DNA from: CAVQYV01 sp963718295 [NCBI: uncultured Methylomirabilota bacterium]
Lineage (GTDB): Bacteria > Methylomirabilota > Methylomirabilia > CAVQYV01
Assembly (NCBI GenBank): GCA_963718295.1
Contig: CAVQYV010000014.1
Span: 5,882 to 69,881, forward strand
Length of the DNA: 64,000 nt
Direction of reading: 5' to 3'
Shown: in pieces, positions 8,150 to 16,519 of the stretch
How positions within the stretch are numbered: the stretch's first letter is position 1
Layout of the letters: each line of letters starts with the position of its first letter
The notes under the pieces: generated by a model
What the model saw: the letters and a program-made list of their open reading frames with translations, nothing else
Database searches by the model: none
What the model was told of the DNA's origin: nothing
Position numbers and translations under genes: made by a program

Positions 8150-8818
8150 ATGATCCAGTTAGAGCACGTTTCGAAGAGGTTCCGCTCGGGCAGGGGCACG
8201 GTTCAAGCCCTGAGCGATGTGTCCCTATTGCTCGATAGCGGGAAGACTATGGCAGTTGCCGGAAAGTCCGGATCCGGCAAGACAACCCTGCTAAACATCG
8301 TGGGCGGGCTGGAGCGGCCCGATGAGGGAAAGGTCACCTGCTTTGGCATCCGGATGGCTGCGCTATCCGAAAGGGAGGTGAGCCTCTTTCTGCGGCGAAA
8401 GGTGGGGTTTGTCTTCCAATATGGCAATCTTCTTTCCTATCTGTCGGTCTTCGAGAATATTGCTTTTCCCCTCAAATTGAACGGCATGGAGCGAAAAGAG
8501 AGGGAAAGGCGAGTAGTCGAGCTGCTGGAGCAGATCGATCTCCCGGGAGCCGCCAGGGCTCTGCCATTCGAGCTTTCCGGAGGGGAGGTGCAACGCGTCT
8601 CGATCGCCCGGGCCCTCGCTCATTCCCCCAGGATGCTTCTGGCCGATGAGCCCACGGCAAGCCTTGATTCTGCCACGGGTTGCAGACTCATCGAGCTGCT
8701 ATTTGAGATAAGCAAGTATCAGGGATGCACTACGCTGGTGTGTACCCACGACTCAGAGATCATCAGACTGGCAGATACCTCGATCCAACTCAAGGATGGA
8801 ATGGTGGTAGCCGGATGA
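8150..8818 (+). CDS. ABC transporter ATP-binding protein (LolD/MacB type)
   Basis: A 222-residue ATPase with Walker A GKSGSGKTT, signature LSGGEVQRVSIARAL and Walker B MLLADEPTASLD, followed by a conserved His in VCTHDSE. The length and sequence match LolD/FtsE-type subunits that drive FtsX-fold permeases. It starts 4 nt after the permease stop and closes the four-gene operon that begins at 5277. Confidence 0.9.
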   Translation: MIQLEHVSKRFRSGRGTVQALSDVSLLLDSGKTMAVAGKSGSGKTTLLNIVGGLERPDEGKVTCFGIRMAALSEREVSLFLRRKVGFVFQYGNLLSYLSVFENIAFPLKLNGMERKERERRVVELLEQIDLPGAARALPFELSGGEVQRVSIARALAHSPRMLLADEPTASLDSATGCRLIELLFEISKYQGCTTLVCTHDSEIIRLADTSIQLKDGMVVAG

Positions 8819-9009
8819 GCCAAAGGGGACGGCCGCCTTCCCACACGATGGCTTTCCAATTCGTTGAAGGAAAATGATCTTGATTTGGGCGAGGCTCCAG
8901 GGTATGTTAGAGAGGGTTTGACCCCGGACAGCCGGAGGATGGCCTTTCCGGAGCCCTGGGGAAGACCGTAGATGAGAAGGGAGAAGAACAGATAAGGAGG
9001 AAGGAAAAG

Positions 9010-9465
9010 ATGGCACTGATCAAGAGGCATCTTTGTTTTTGTATCGTGGGACTGAGCTTGGTTTTCCTGGCAACGACCAGCCCGGCACTCGCTGCAGACC
9101 CGGTAGCCGCTGCGGTCGATGAATTTCTGAGCAATCTCCCCAAGGACTTCCACATGCTCTCCTCAAAGGGATTGAAGGCTGCCTTGGATGCCGGAGAGCC
9201 TTTGGTGGTGGTGGATGTGAGAGAGGCATCCGAGTTTGAGGCCGGCCATATCGAGGGGGCCATCCACATTCCCCTGCGCCAGCTTGCCAAGAAACTGAAT
9301 CAGCTTCCCTCGGACAAGAATGCTCCACTGGCTGTCATTTGCCGGACGGGCGCAAGGGCCTCCTACGGCACCATGGCCTTGTGGTTGTTGGGCTATCGAA
9401 ACCTGAGAAATATTGCAGGAGGGATGCAGGGCTGGGAAAAGGAGGGATACCCGGTCGTGAAATAG
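9010..9465 (+). CDS. Exported single-domain rhodanese
   Basis: A 151-residue protein with a signal peptide (residues 1-28, ending SPALAAD) and one rhodanese domain. The CDC25-like signature DVREASEFEAGHIEGAIHIPL precedes the active-site loop CRTGARAS, whose Cys carries the persulfide. GMQGWEKEGYPV is the usual C-terminus. Periplasmic rhodaneses handle reactive sulfur species. AAGGAGG lies just upstream of the ATG. It is followed by a perfect palindrome between convergent genes. Confidence 0.9.
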   Translation: MALIKRHLCFCIVGLSLVFLATTSPALAADPVAAAVDEFLSNLPKDFHMLSSKGLKAALDAGEPLVVVDVREASEFEAGHIEGAIHIPLRQLAKKLNQLPSDKNAPLAVICRTGARASYGTMALWLLGYRNLRNIAGGMQGWEKEGYPVVK

Positions 9466-9532
9466 CCTTCCCCCCTCCAGGAGCCTGTTTCCCCCAGGAT
9501 GACCGGCCAAAACGGTTTCATGGGCATGAGCA

Positions 9533-9568
9533 AATGGAAAGGGGCCTGACATCAGGCCCCTTTCCATT
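9533..9568. terminator. Perfect 17-bp palindrome between convergent genes
   Basis: Arms 9533-9549 and 9552-9568 are exact inverse complements around a 2-nt centre (core GGGGCCTGA/TCAGGCCCC). There is no clear T-run on either side. It lies between the 3' ends of the rhodanese and superoxide reductase genes, so a bidirectional terminator is likely. Confidence 0.5.
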
Positions 9569-9657
9569 ACGGCTTACGTGGCTTGCCTACAGGCGGCATC
9601 GGGACGTCCTGAGGGGTACGCCCACGTGGATTGTGCGGTTCTTGGACCCCTAACTCC

Positions 9658-10125
9658 TTAAACCTCCAGGGCCTCTTCCCACACCCCATGCAGGTTGCAT
9701 TCCTCTACGGCCCTGAGGGTGGTGGGTCCAGCAAGGACCACCATGAAGGTTACCACCGGCCGGGAGACCTCGGGTACCAGCTCTACCCGAGCGATCTTCT
9801 GGTCTCTGGCATAAAGCTCAATCCAGTTGATATGGTGCTTTCCCTCCATGGGATGCATGGCCCTGCCCACGGAAACCGTGACCTTTACCGGCTCTCCCGG
9901 CTTCACCGGCCCTTCCACCTGGATGAGGGGCGAGTGCTTCTTCTCCGCCGGGGTCAGGTTGGCCGGATCCTTGATCTTCTGGACCTTAGCTTCCGATTCC
10001 TCCGTTCCATAGTCTGTATAGCCTGCCGCCCGGTCCTTCACGGCTGTCATCACGCCCAAAAACCCCAGTGATGCCGTAGTGGCTATCCCCGCCTTCAGAA
10101 AATCCCGACGATTCAACTCCTTCAT
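9658..10125 (-). CDS. Tat-exported superoxide reductase (desulfoferrodoxin/neelaredoxin type)
   Basis: A 155-residue protein starting with a twin-arginine signal (NRRDFLKAG) and a hydrophobic stretch. The mature part carries the superoxide-reductase iron site: HSP in KKHSPLI, the His cluster MHPMEGKHHINWIEL, and the C-terminal ECNLHGVWEE. These give the four His and one Cys that bind the catalytic Fe. The enzyme reduces superoxide to peroxide without making oxygen, typical of anaerobes. No N-terminal desulforedoxin (Cys4) domain is present, so it is the one-iron form. Export by Tat fits folding with the metal in the cytoplasm. The downstream gene is convergent; the upstream neighbour is the frameshifted PfpI gene. 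Confidence 0.88.
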   Translation of the reverse strand: MKELNRRDFLKAGIATTASLGFLGVMTAVKDRAAGYTDYGTEESEAKVQKIKDPANLTPAEKKHSPLIQVEGPVKPGEPVKVTVSVGRAMHPMEGKHHINWIELYARDQKIARVELVPEVSRPVVTFMVVLAGPTTLRAVEECNLHGVWEEALEV

Positions 10126-10227
10126 GCCTATCCTCCTCTCTCTTGCCCCTGGTTGCTTTTTTCATCGTCTCCCGAAGGGGCTATTTGGGAAACGAGGTGA
10201 GGGAATGATCTGCTCTATCGTGCCCGG

Positions 10228-10751
10228 TCATTCCCCTTTGAGGGCTCTAATGATCTCCCGACAGAAGGCCGGCAGGTCCATAGGATTGCGGGAGGTGATC
10301 AGGAGGCCGTCGCGCACCACTTCCTGATCCAAGAAATGCGCCCCCGCGTTCACCAAATCATCTTTGATCGAATAAAACAGGTGGCTTTCTTGCCCCTCAG
10401 GATATCAGCGGAAACGAGCATCCACCCCGCGTGGCATATCGCCGCCACGACCTTGCCCTTCTCATGGCATTCCTTCACCAGCCTTACCATGTCCGCGTTT
10501 CTCCGCATCAAGTCCGGAGCAAAACCGCCGGGTATGATGAGGGCATCCAGATCCTCTGCCTTGATGCCTGCCGCGGCGAGGTCACTGACGGCAGGATAGC
10601 CATGTTTGCTTTGATAGGTCTCTTTGGCCTGCGGTCCTATCGCCCTCACCTCAGCTCCCTCCTCCTTGAGCCGCAGCAAGGGATACCAGAGCTCCAACTC
10701 CTGGTAGTTGTTCTCCACCAAAATGCCGATCTTCTTGCCTTCTAAGGACAT
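10228..10751 (-). pseudogene. PfpI/DJ-1 family protein with a frameshift
   Basis: The frame from the ATG at 10751 encodes a DJ-1/PfpI domain. It begins KKIGILVENNYQELELWYP and holds the nucleophile elbow AAICHAGWML (Cys). It stops near 10350 just after GKKATCF. Shifting by one base at a TTTT run near 10374 restores the expected C-terminus (YSIKDDLVNAG ... SRNPMDLPAFCREIIRALKGE) down to 10228. So the gene is either a recent single-base deletion mutant or a sequencing error. Relatives are deglycases or stress-induced proteins. A GAGAGGTAAGGA stretch precedes the start. The gene follows the ferritin-like gene in the same direction. Confidence 0.75.
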
Positions 10752-10768
10752 GTCCTTACCTCTCTCCT

Positions 10769-11263
10769 TTACTCCCGGACCCATAGGTCCAGTTCGAGAT
10801 CGTCCCAGGGGTGTCCGAGCCGCGCTTGATACTCGGCTTCGAGCAACTTCCTATGGTTGTCCTCAAATCCTACGAAACTGAGCAGGATCTTTTTCAGATT
10901 CGGATCCTTAGCCGTTTTTCCGGATTCCTGGTAGAAAGCCATCGCGTCCTTCTCGGCCTTGATGCCCAACGCGATAGCCCCTAACTCGTCCAGGTCTTGA
11001 GCCAGATGTCGGTGCAGGATATTGGTGCCCGCTCGGTAGCTGAATTTCCTATCTTCCATTAGATGACGATATTGGGCCTCCAGTTGCAGGCGATGTCCCT
11101 CTTCATCGCCGGCAAGGGCCAGGAAGGTTGTTCTGGCTTTGGGATCTTTTACCTGGTCGGCTGCCCTGAGATAGAACTGATGGGCATCCATTTCTGCGCT
11201 AATGGCCAGCTCCAACACCTCACCGGGACTTGTTACCTCCAAGCTCTGTTTTTCGGGCTTCAT
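10769..11263 (-). CDS. Ferritin-like diiron protein (rubrerythrin-domain)
   Basis: A 164-residue four-helix protein with diiron motifs in two symmetric halves: EMDAHQFY and EEGHRLQLE, then EKDAMAFYQE and EDNHRKLLE. The E...ExxH pairs are the metal ligands. There is no C-terminal rubredoxin domain, so it is of the erythrin or 'YhjR-like' short type. The likely role is peroxide or iron handling. It is transcribed with the PfpI gene (17 nt gap) and lies close to superoxide reductase, which together form an oxygen-defence group. Confidence 0.82.
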   Translation of the reverse strand: MKPEKQSLEVTSPGEVLELAISAEMDAHQFYLRAADQVKDPKARTTFLALAGDEEGHRLQLEAQYRHLMEDRKFSYRAGTNILHRHLAQDLDELGAIALGIKAEKDAMAFYQESGKTAKDPNLKKILLSFVGFEDNHRKLLEAEYQARLGHPWDDLELDLWVRE

Positions 11264-11451
11264 TTCCTCTCTCCTTGCCGACGGATTGGGAAAACGAACC
11301 GACGCCTACCGAGGAAGAGATGATGCCTGAAATATATCACGTGGATCTGAATCGAGTCAACTTAAAGGGAGAAAAGGAAGAAGGTGAAGGGAATGGTAGG
11401 CTTTCTGACTCAGATTGAGGAATGCTTCAATTGAGCGAGTTCGATCGGCCT

Positions 11452-11685
11452 TCAGTCCACCAAGACATCGGTCTCTGTCCTCAGGATCCCGGGGATGGCA
11501 TGGATGCGGGAAGACAGGATGCGCCCCAACAAGCTCATGTCGGAGGTCTCCACAAAGACAATGATGTCGTGGGGGCCGGTTACGCGGTGAGCCGACTTCA
11601 CCCCTGAGATCTTCAGGAGTTCCTTCGCAACCCGATCACTGGTGCCGGGAGTCACATCGATGAGGATATAGGCAGCAATTGGCAT
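11452..11685 (-). CDS. Stand-alone Lrp/AsnC ligand-binding (RAM) domain
   Basis: A 77-residue protein made only of the alpha/beta RAM domain that binds amino acids in Lrp/AsnC regulators. The opening AAYILIDVTPG and the central HRVTGPHDIIVFVET, with final IPGILRTETDVLV, fit the family. The DNA-binding domain is absent. The ATG at 11685 is chosen because GAGAGGG lies upstream and the fold starts there. It lies near a glutamate dehydrogenase gene on the same strand, so sensing of an amino acid is plausible. Confidence 0.85.
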   Translation of the reverse strand: MPIAAYILIDVTPGTSDRVAKELLKISGVKSAHRVTGPHDIIVFVETSDMSLLGRILSSRIHAIPGILRTETDVLVD

Positions 11686-11747
11686 GGATTTTCCCTCTCT
11701 TGGTAGTTTCCCTGCTCGCTCATTGGGCAACCGTCAATTCCGGTAAG

Positions 11748-11939
11748 TCAGGACTGATGGACCTCCTCCAATGGGGACTTGTAGCCCATCTTATAGAGGA
11801 TGTTCTTCAATTCCCGGATCAAAAAGACAGCTTGTTCTTTGCTGAGCAGGATCTGCTGGGTCTTCTTTTCTTCATCGAAATAGCAGACCAGCAGCAGACC
11901 GTCAACATGAGGGACAACAGCCAATTCCTTGACTTTCAT
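11748..11939 (-). CDS. Small unknown protein
   Basis: A 63-residue soluble protein of two parts: a strand-rich N-terminus (AVVPHVDGLLLVCYFDEEKK) and a helical C-terminus (SKEQAVFLIRELKNILYKMG). GAGGGAG precedes the ATG. It lies between the RAM-domain gene and glutamate dehydrogenase on the same strand. I do not recognise the family. It could belong to the same transcript as its neighbours. Confidence 0.55.
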   Translation of the reverse strand: MKVKELAVVPHVDGLLLVCYFDEEKKTQQILLSKEQAVFLIRELKNILYKMGYKSPLEEVHQS

Positions 11940-12064
11940 GATTCCATAGCTCCCTCAATTCGGATTGTGGGCGGCTGGCCCGAAGTCCAGGCAAACGAAA
12001 TTGGAGACCCTGACCCAAGGCCAGCCACCTATCAGATCGGCGACGCAGCCCGCCTCCTGAGTCC

Positions 12065-13342
12065 CTAAATCCATCCACGCAGCTTCATCGCCTCGGCCAC
12101 CCTCGACATGGCAACCATATAGGCTGCCATTCGCATATCGACCTTCTCTTTCCGGGAGACCTCCAGGACATCATAGAAGGCCTTGATCATCTTCTTGTTC
12201 AGTTTATCATGGACCTCTTCCAGATCCCAGTAGTAATTATACAGGTTTTGGACCCATTCAAAATAGGAGACTGTCACACCCCCTGCGTTGCAGAGGAAAT
12301 CGGGGATCACGAAAACGCCCTTCTTGTACAGGATATCATCGGCCTCCGGAGTAGTGGGACCATTGGCCAGCTCTCCCACGATTTGGGCCTTGATATTGGC
12401 AGCGTTCTTCTCGGTGATGACCAGCTCCAATCCCGAAGGATAGAGGACCTCTACGTCAAGCTCCAGGAGTTCCTCGTTGGAGATGAATTTCGATCCCGGG
12501 AAATTGACTACCGAGCTGGTCTTCTGCTTGTGTTTTGCGACCGCTTCGGGGTCCAATCCCTTGGGATTGTAGATTCCCCCCTTGGAATCGGAGACGGCCA
12601 CGATCGTCGAGCCGTCCAGATCTTTGGTCAGAGAAGCGGCATATGAGCCGGCGTTTCCATATCCCTGAATGGCCACCCGGGCCTTGGCCAGGTTCAACTT
12701 CAAGTGCCGGGCGGCTTCCCGCAGCGTGATCAGGCCACCGCGGGCCGTGGCGTCACCGCGCCCCAGAGACCCGCCCAATGGGATGGGTTTTCCGGTGATG
12801 ACTCCAGGGGTATTATACCCTCTCAGCTTGCTGAATTCATCCATCATCCAGGCCATGATTTGAGGGGTGGTGTAAACGTCGGGGGCCGGGATATCCTTTT
12901 CCGGGCCCAGAATCATTCCAACGCGATCGATATAGGCCCGGCTCAACCGCTCCAATTCGTGGGTCGACATGGCCTTGGGATCGCAGATGATCCCCCCCTT
13001 GGAGCCTCCCAGTGGGATGTCCACAGTGGCGCATTTCCAGGTCATCCAGCAGGCCAGGGCCCTCACCGTGTCAATCGTCTCCTCAGGATGATAGCGGATG
13101 CCACCCTTGTTCGGGCCGCGGGCATCATTGTATTGTACCCGGAATCCTCTGAAGACTTTGGGAGAACCATCGTCCAACTTGATGGGAATGGAAACATGAA
13201 GCTCCCGCATGGGCTCCCGCAGCAGGACGTGGGTCTCTGAATCCAGTTGCATCTTCTTCGCTGCCCTGTCGATTTGCGATTGGGCGATCTTGAAAAGGTT
13301 TACCCCCTGCGCAGCGTTAGCTGCATTCTGTTTTTTCTCCAC
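12065..13342 (-). CDS. gdhA: Glutamate dehydrogenase (Glu/Leu/Phe/Val dehydrogenase family)
   Basis: A 425-residue enzyme of normal length for hexameric glutamate dehydrogenases. It interconverts glutamate and 2-oxoglutarate plus ammonia. The substrate-site segments [11 protein letters not shown] and PLGGSKGGI contain the conserved lysines. The dinucleotide fold shows [14 protein letters not shown]. The C-terminal SYFEWVQN is also typical. The specificity (NAD or NADP) cannot be decided by eye. Leucine or valine dehydrogenase is less likely because these are shorter. Same strand as the small genes downstream (11452-11939). Confidence 0.92.
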   Translation of the reverse strand: MEKKQNAANAAQGVNLFKIAQSQIDRAAKKMQLDSETHVLLREPMRELHVSIPIKLDDGSPKVFRGFRVQYNDARGPNKGGIRYHPEETIDTVRALACWMTWKCATVDIPLGGSKGGIICDPKAMSTHELERLSRAYIDRVGMILGPEKDIPAPDVYTTPQIMAWMMDEFSKLRGYNTPGVITGKPIPLGGSLGRGDATARGGLITLREAARHLKLNLAKARVAIQGYGNAGSYAASLTKDLDGSTIVAVSDSKGGIYNPKGLDPEAVAKHKQKTSSVVNFPGSKFISNEELLELDVEVLYPSGLELVITEKNAANIKAQIVGELANGPTTPEADDILYKKGVFVIPDFLCNAGGVTVSYFEWVQNLYNYYWDLEEVHDKLNKKMIKAFYDVLEVSRKEKVDMRMAAYMVAMSRVAEAMKLRGWI

Positions 13343-13627
13343 GGCCGCTCCTCTCTTTCCTTCCTGAAAATGAAGGATGATGGGTTAAGTGAAATCTGCC
13401 CTTAATTGCGCAATTATCATACCAAGCGCTAAGTAATTGGTATTCAACTATGGATCTGATCTCCCGGTCTGGAACTGAGTTAAAAAAGGAAACAGGATTT
13501 CGTTAGTTTTCTATGCCAAAGGTAGAAGGGGAAAGGAGTGATCGGAGCCAAGTCGAGGCGTTTACTTGCGGAGTTCACCGGAGCAGAGGTCAGGAAACGG
13601 AGACAGAAGGGAGTTTTGCCTTGCAGA

Positions 13628-16465
13628 TCACTGGGTGATCCGGACCGTTTTGTAAAGGAAGTTCTTGAAGCGGACGAATTTTCTTTGTTCTTCGGGTGCC
13701 TCGCCAAAATTCGGAAGACATGCCTTCAGGGCCACCGCCATCTTGGGCAAAGAGTTTCCGCCCTGACTGCGGGCTTTGTTGCATACGAGCTTTACCGTCT
13801 CTCGAGTGATCTCATTGCGGGAGTAGGGGCGATAGACCGCTTGCCAGAAATCCTCTCCCCCCCTTTCGATCCTCTCCAAGACCTCAAGAGAGACCTTCTC
13901 GTTGAGTCCATCCGCTCGCTCACTCCTCCTGCCGTTCTCCAAGGCTTGGATCGCCGCGAGGATCTCTTTCCCCCCCATCCGTGACTGGGAGCGGAGGAAA
14001 AGGGCCCGAAGGAGGATGCTGCGAAGTTCTCTCACATTCCCCTCAAAACTGCGGCTCAGCAACAGAGCCTTCGCCTCTTTGTCCAGATAGGGCGCATCCC
14101 GTCCCCCCTCCCCCGGTCCCCTGTAGGTCTGGTAAAGCTGTCCCAGGAAATGCACGGCCAGATCGGGAATATCCTCCCGTCTCTCCCTGAGAGGCGGAAC
14201 AGAGATCGTCAGCTCGCTGAGTCGATGGTAAAGATCCTCTCGAAAACGCCTCTCCCGGATCATCTCTTGTAGATCCCGATTGGTCGCAGCCACCAGCAGG
14301 ACCCCAGCATAACGGGTCTGATTCTCTCCCAATCGCACAAAACTGCCATTGTCTAAAAAGCGGAGAAGTTGCACCTGAGTTTTGGGGTCAGCGTCTCCGA
14401 TCTCATCCAGAAAGACGATGCCTCCATCCGACTCTTCCAGAATCCCCCGGCGGTCCGAGTAGGCACTGGTGAAGGCACCTTTCTTATGGCCGAACAGCTC
14501 GCTGTAGGTAAGCTCTCCGCTATAGGCAGCAATGTTGCACTTTCGTACCGGGAGTTCGTTGCCGGGGCCCCGATCCCGCTCATAGAGCTCGTTGAGGAGG
14601 GAATAGATGTGGTTGAAGATGAACTCCTTGCCCGAACCCGTCTCTCCGGTAATCAGGATTGAAGGCAGACCCAGGGGGGATTCCGGCACCTTCCTTTTTT
14701 CCCACTGGGAGATCCGATTATACAGATAGGGAACAAAGGTGTTGATGAGGCGAATGGTCTCTTGGGATTTGGGACTGTTCCCGATAATAGTCCCCAGGCG
14801 ATAGGAGGAGACTTTGGGGTCCCGGTAGTTGATGTCCCTCTTGAGCCGATTCACCTCCTGCTGCAGCTCATCAATTCTCTGGAGGTCCTGGATATGACGG
14901 CCTACCAGCCTAGCTATGATCTCAATGATGCGCTTATGCTCCTCGGTAAAGAAGGACCTGCGGAAGCTATCCACATTGATTACCGCAATCACTTCCTCGT
15001 CGACCAGCACCGGAACCGCAAGCTCCGATCTTACACCCGGAGAGATCTCTCTGAAGAACCCCCCTTTTCGCTTCTCCTCCTCCACATCGGACAAAAGATG
15101 GGATTCGCGGGTAAAGGCGACCAGCCCGGTGAGGGAGCGGTCCTCTCGACTGAGATCCTCGGCTCCGACCCGGAGAGGAAGGATATTCCTCTTCCTCCAT
15201 TCTCTCGACTTGGCGCCCAGCAGCGTTCCGTTTTCATCCTCCACATAAAGCCATCTTTCTCCCTCTTTCTCTCGGAGGAGGGCGATCGAGCCAGTATCCG
15301 TGCCTATGAGCTCGCAGACCTTGGAAAGGACCTTCCCCAGGAAAGAGGGAAGGTCTTCCTCCTTCTGAGTCAGCAGCTCGTTGATCTCCGAGAGGACCCG
15401 GATCTCCACGTGCTCCCGGCCGACTTCCTGGATGGCCTTTTCCACCATTTCCGCATGGCTCTCCAATAGCTTCTTCTCAAAGGCAGAGAACTCATAGGGC
15501 TGGCAGGTGTAATAGTTCAAAATACAGACCAGCCTTCGATGGGTGGGATCATAGCGGGGCACGGTATAGAGGGAGGCAAGGCCAATCTTCTCTGCCATGA
15601 GCCGACGCTGGGATAGATCCTTCTTCACGTCGGGATAATAGAGGGGGGAGGCAAACTCCTCCTGACAGAGGATCCCCTGATGGCCATCATGGGAGAGCAA
15701 GTGAGAAAAGAGGCTGTCCCCTTTCCTGAGGCTGATCTTGCTCCTGTCTTCATAGATGTTCTTGTGGCCTGGATCCCGGGAGTAAGTGGCGAGGATCTCC
15801 AGGTGGGGCTGTGATTCCCGGGAACTGCTGATTTCTCCTGGGACCAGGACCGATGCCAAACATAGCTTGTCCACCAATTTCACAGCGGATCGCACCATTC
15901 GGAAGGCGGCTTCCCTCTTCTTGACTTCATCCACCTGTTTTCCCAGTACGATCTGCTGGTGGTATTTGCGGGCGATATTGATGGATGGGGCTATCGCTTC
16001 CAGGAACTTGTTGATGGCCTTCAATTGCTCTCGGCCCAGGGTCTCTTCCGTCCTGTCCGAATCGACACAGATCACCCCGATCGCCTCTTCGTCCTGGAGG
16101 ATGGGGATCATCGTGGAGGATTTGATCCCGAATCTTGCCTCCAGCTCGGCCTCCACAGTTCCTTTGCTGTCTCTTGAGGCAGTGCCGATCAGGAGTTCCT
16201 TATCGATGAAGGCACGGGAGATCAGAGACTGCTTGGGGTCGAATAGCAGCGAGGTGCCCCGAATGTCCGATTCCCGTTCCCCCCGGACATAGGCACAGGT
16301 CAGCATCCCCTCGGTCATATCCTCCAGGTAGATGCGATAGCGGGCCAGCCCGGTGATCAACTCCATCCCATCGGTTACGAAGTGGAGGATTTCCTGGAGG
16401 TTTTCCTTGCCGTAGGATCTGATCTTGTGCTGGAGCTGATAGAGTTGTGGCATTCTCTTTTCCAA
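13628..16465 (-). CDS. GAF-domain sigma-54 activator-like AAA+ protein
   Basis: A 945-residue protein. Residues 1-570 hold what look like three GAF sensor domains. The AAA+ module follows: Walker A GETGSGKE (near 605), the sigma-54 loop read as GAFTSA rather than GAFTGA (near 662), Walker B IVFLDEIGD, and the sensor segment VPPLRERREDIPDL. The C-terminal 140 residues show no obvious Fis-type helix-turn-helix. The altered loop and missing HTH suggest either an activator that works without specific DNA binding or a protein that no longer drives sigma-54. The TTG at 16465 has AGGAAAGGA upstream; an in-frame ATG 12 nt later is the alternative. The gene follows argS in the same direction. Confidence 0.85.
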   Translation of the reverse strand: MEKRMPQLYQLQHKIRSYGKENLQEILHFVTDGMELITGLARYRIYLEDMTEGMLTCAYVRGERESDIRGTSLLFDPKQSLISRAFIDKELLIGTASRDSKGTVEAELEARFGIKSSTMIPILQDEEAIGVICVDSDRTEETLGREQLKAINKFLEAIAPSINIARKYHQQIVLGKQVDEVKKREAAFRMVRSAVKLVDKLCLASVLVPGEISSSRESQPHLEILATYSRDPGHKNIYEDRSKISLRKGDSLFSHLLSHDGHQGILCQEEFASPLYYPDVKKDLSQRRLMAEKIGLASLYTVPRYDPTHRRLVCILNYYTCQPYEFSAFEKKLLESHAEMVEKAIQEVGREHVEIRVLSEINELLTQKEEDLPSFLGKVLSKVCELIGTDTGSIALLREKEGERWLYVEDENGTLLGAKSREWRKRNILPLRVGAEDLSREDRSLTGLVAFTRESHLLSDVEEEKRKGGFFREISPGVRSELAVPVLVDEEVIAVINVDSFRRSFFTEEHKRIIEIIARLVGRHIQDLQRIDELQQEVNRLKRDINYRDPKVSSYRLGTIIGNSPKSQETIRLINTFVPYLYNRISQWEKRKVPESPLGLPSILITGETGSGKEFIFNHIYSLLNELYERDRGPGNELPVRKCNIAAYSGELTYSELFGHKKGAFTSAYSDRRGILEESDGGIVFLDEIGDADPKTQVQLLRFLDNGSFVRLGENQTRYAGVLLVAATNRDLQEMIRERRFREDLYHRLSELTISVPPLRERREDIPDLAVHFLGQLYQTYRGPGEGGRDAPYLDKEAKALLLSRSFEGNVRELRSILLRALFLRSQSRMGGKEILAAIQALENGRRSERADGLNEKVSLEVLERIERGGEDFWQAVYRPYSRNEITRETVKLVCNKARSQGGNSLPKMAVALKACLPNFGEAPEEQRKFVRFKNFLYKTVRITQ

Positions 16466-16519
16466 GAGAAGTCCTTTCCTACTTCTTCCCTGTCCGCCGA
16501 CGATGGAAGACCATCGGGT

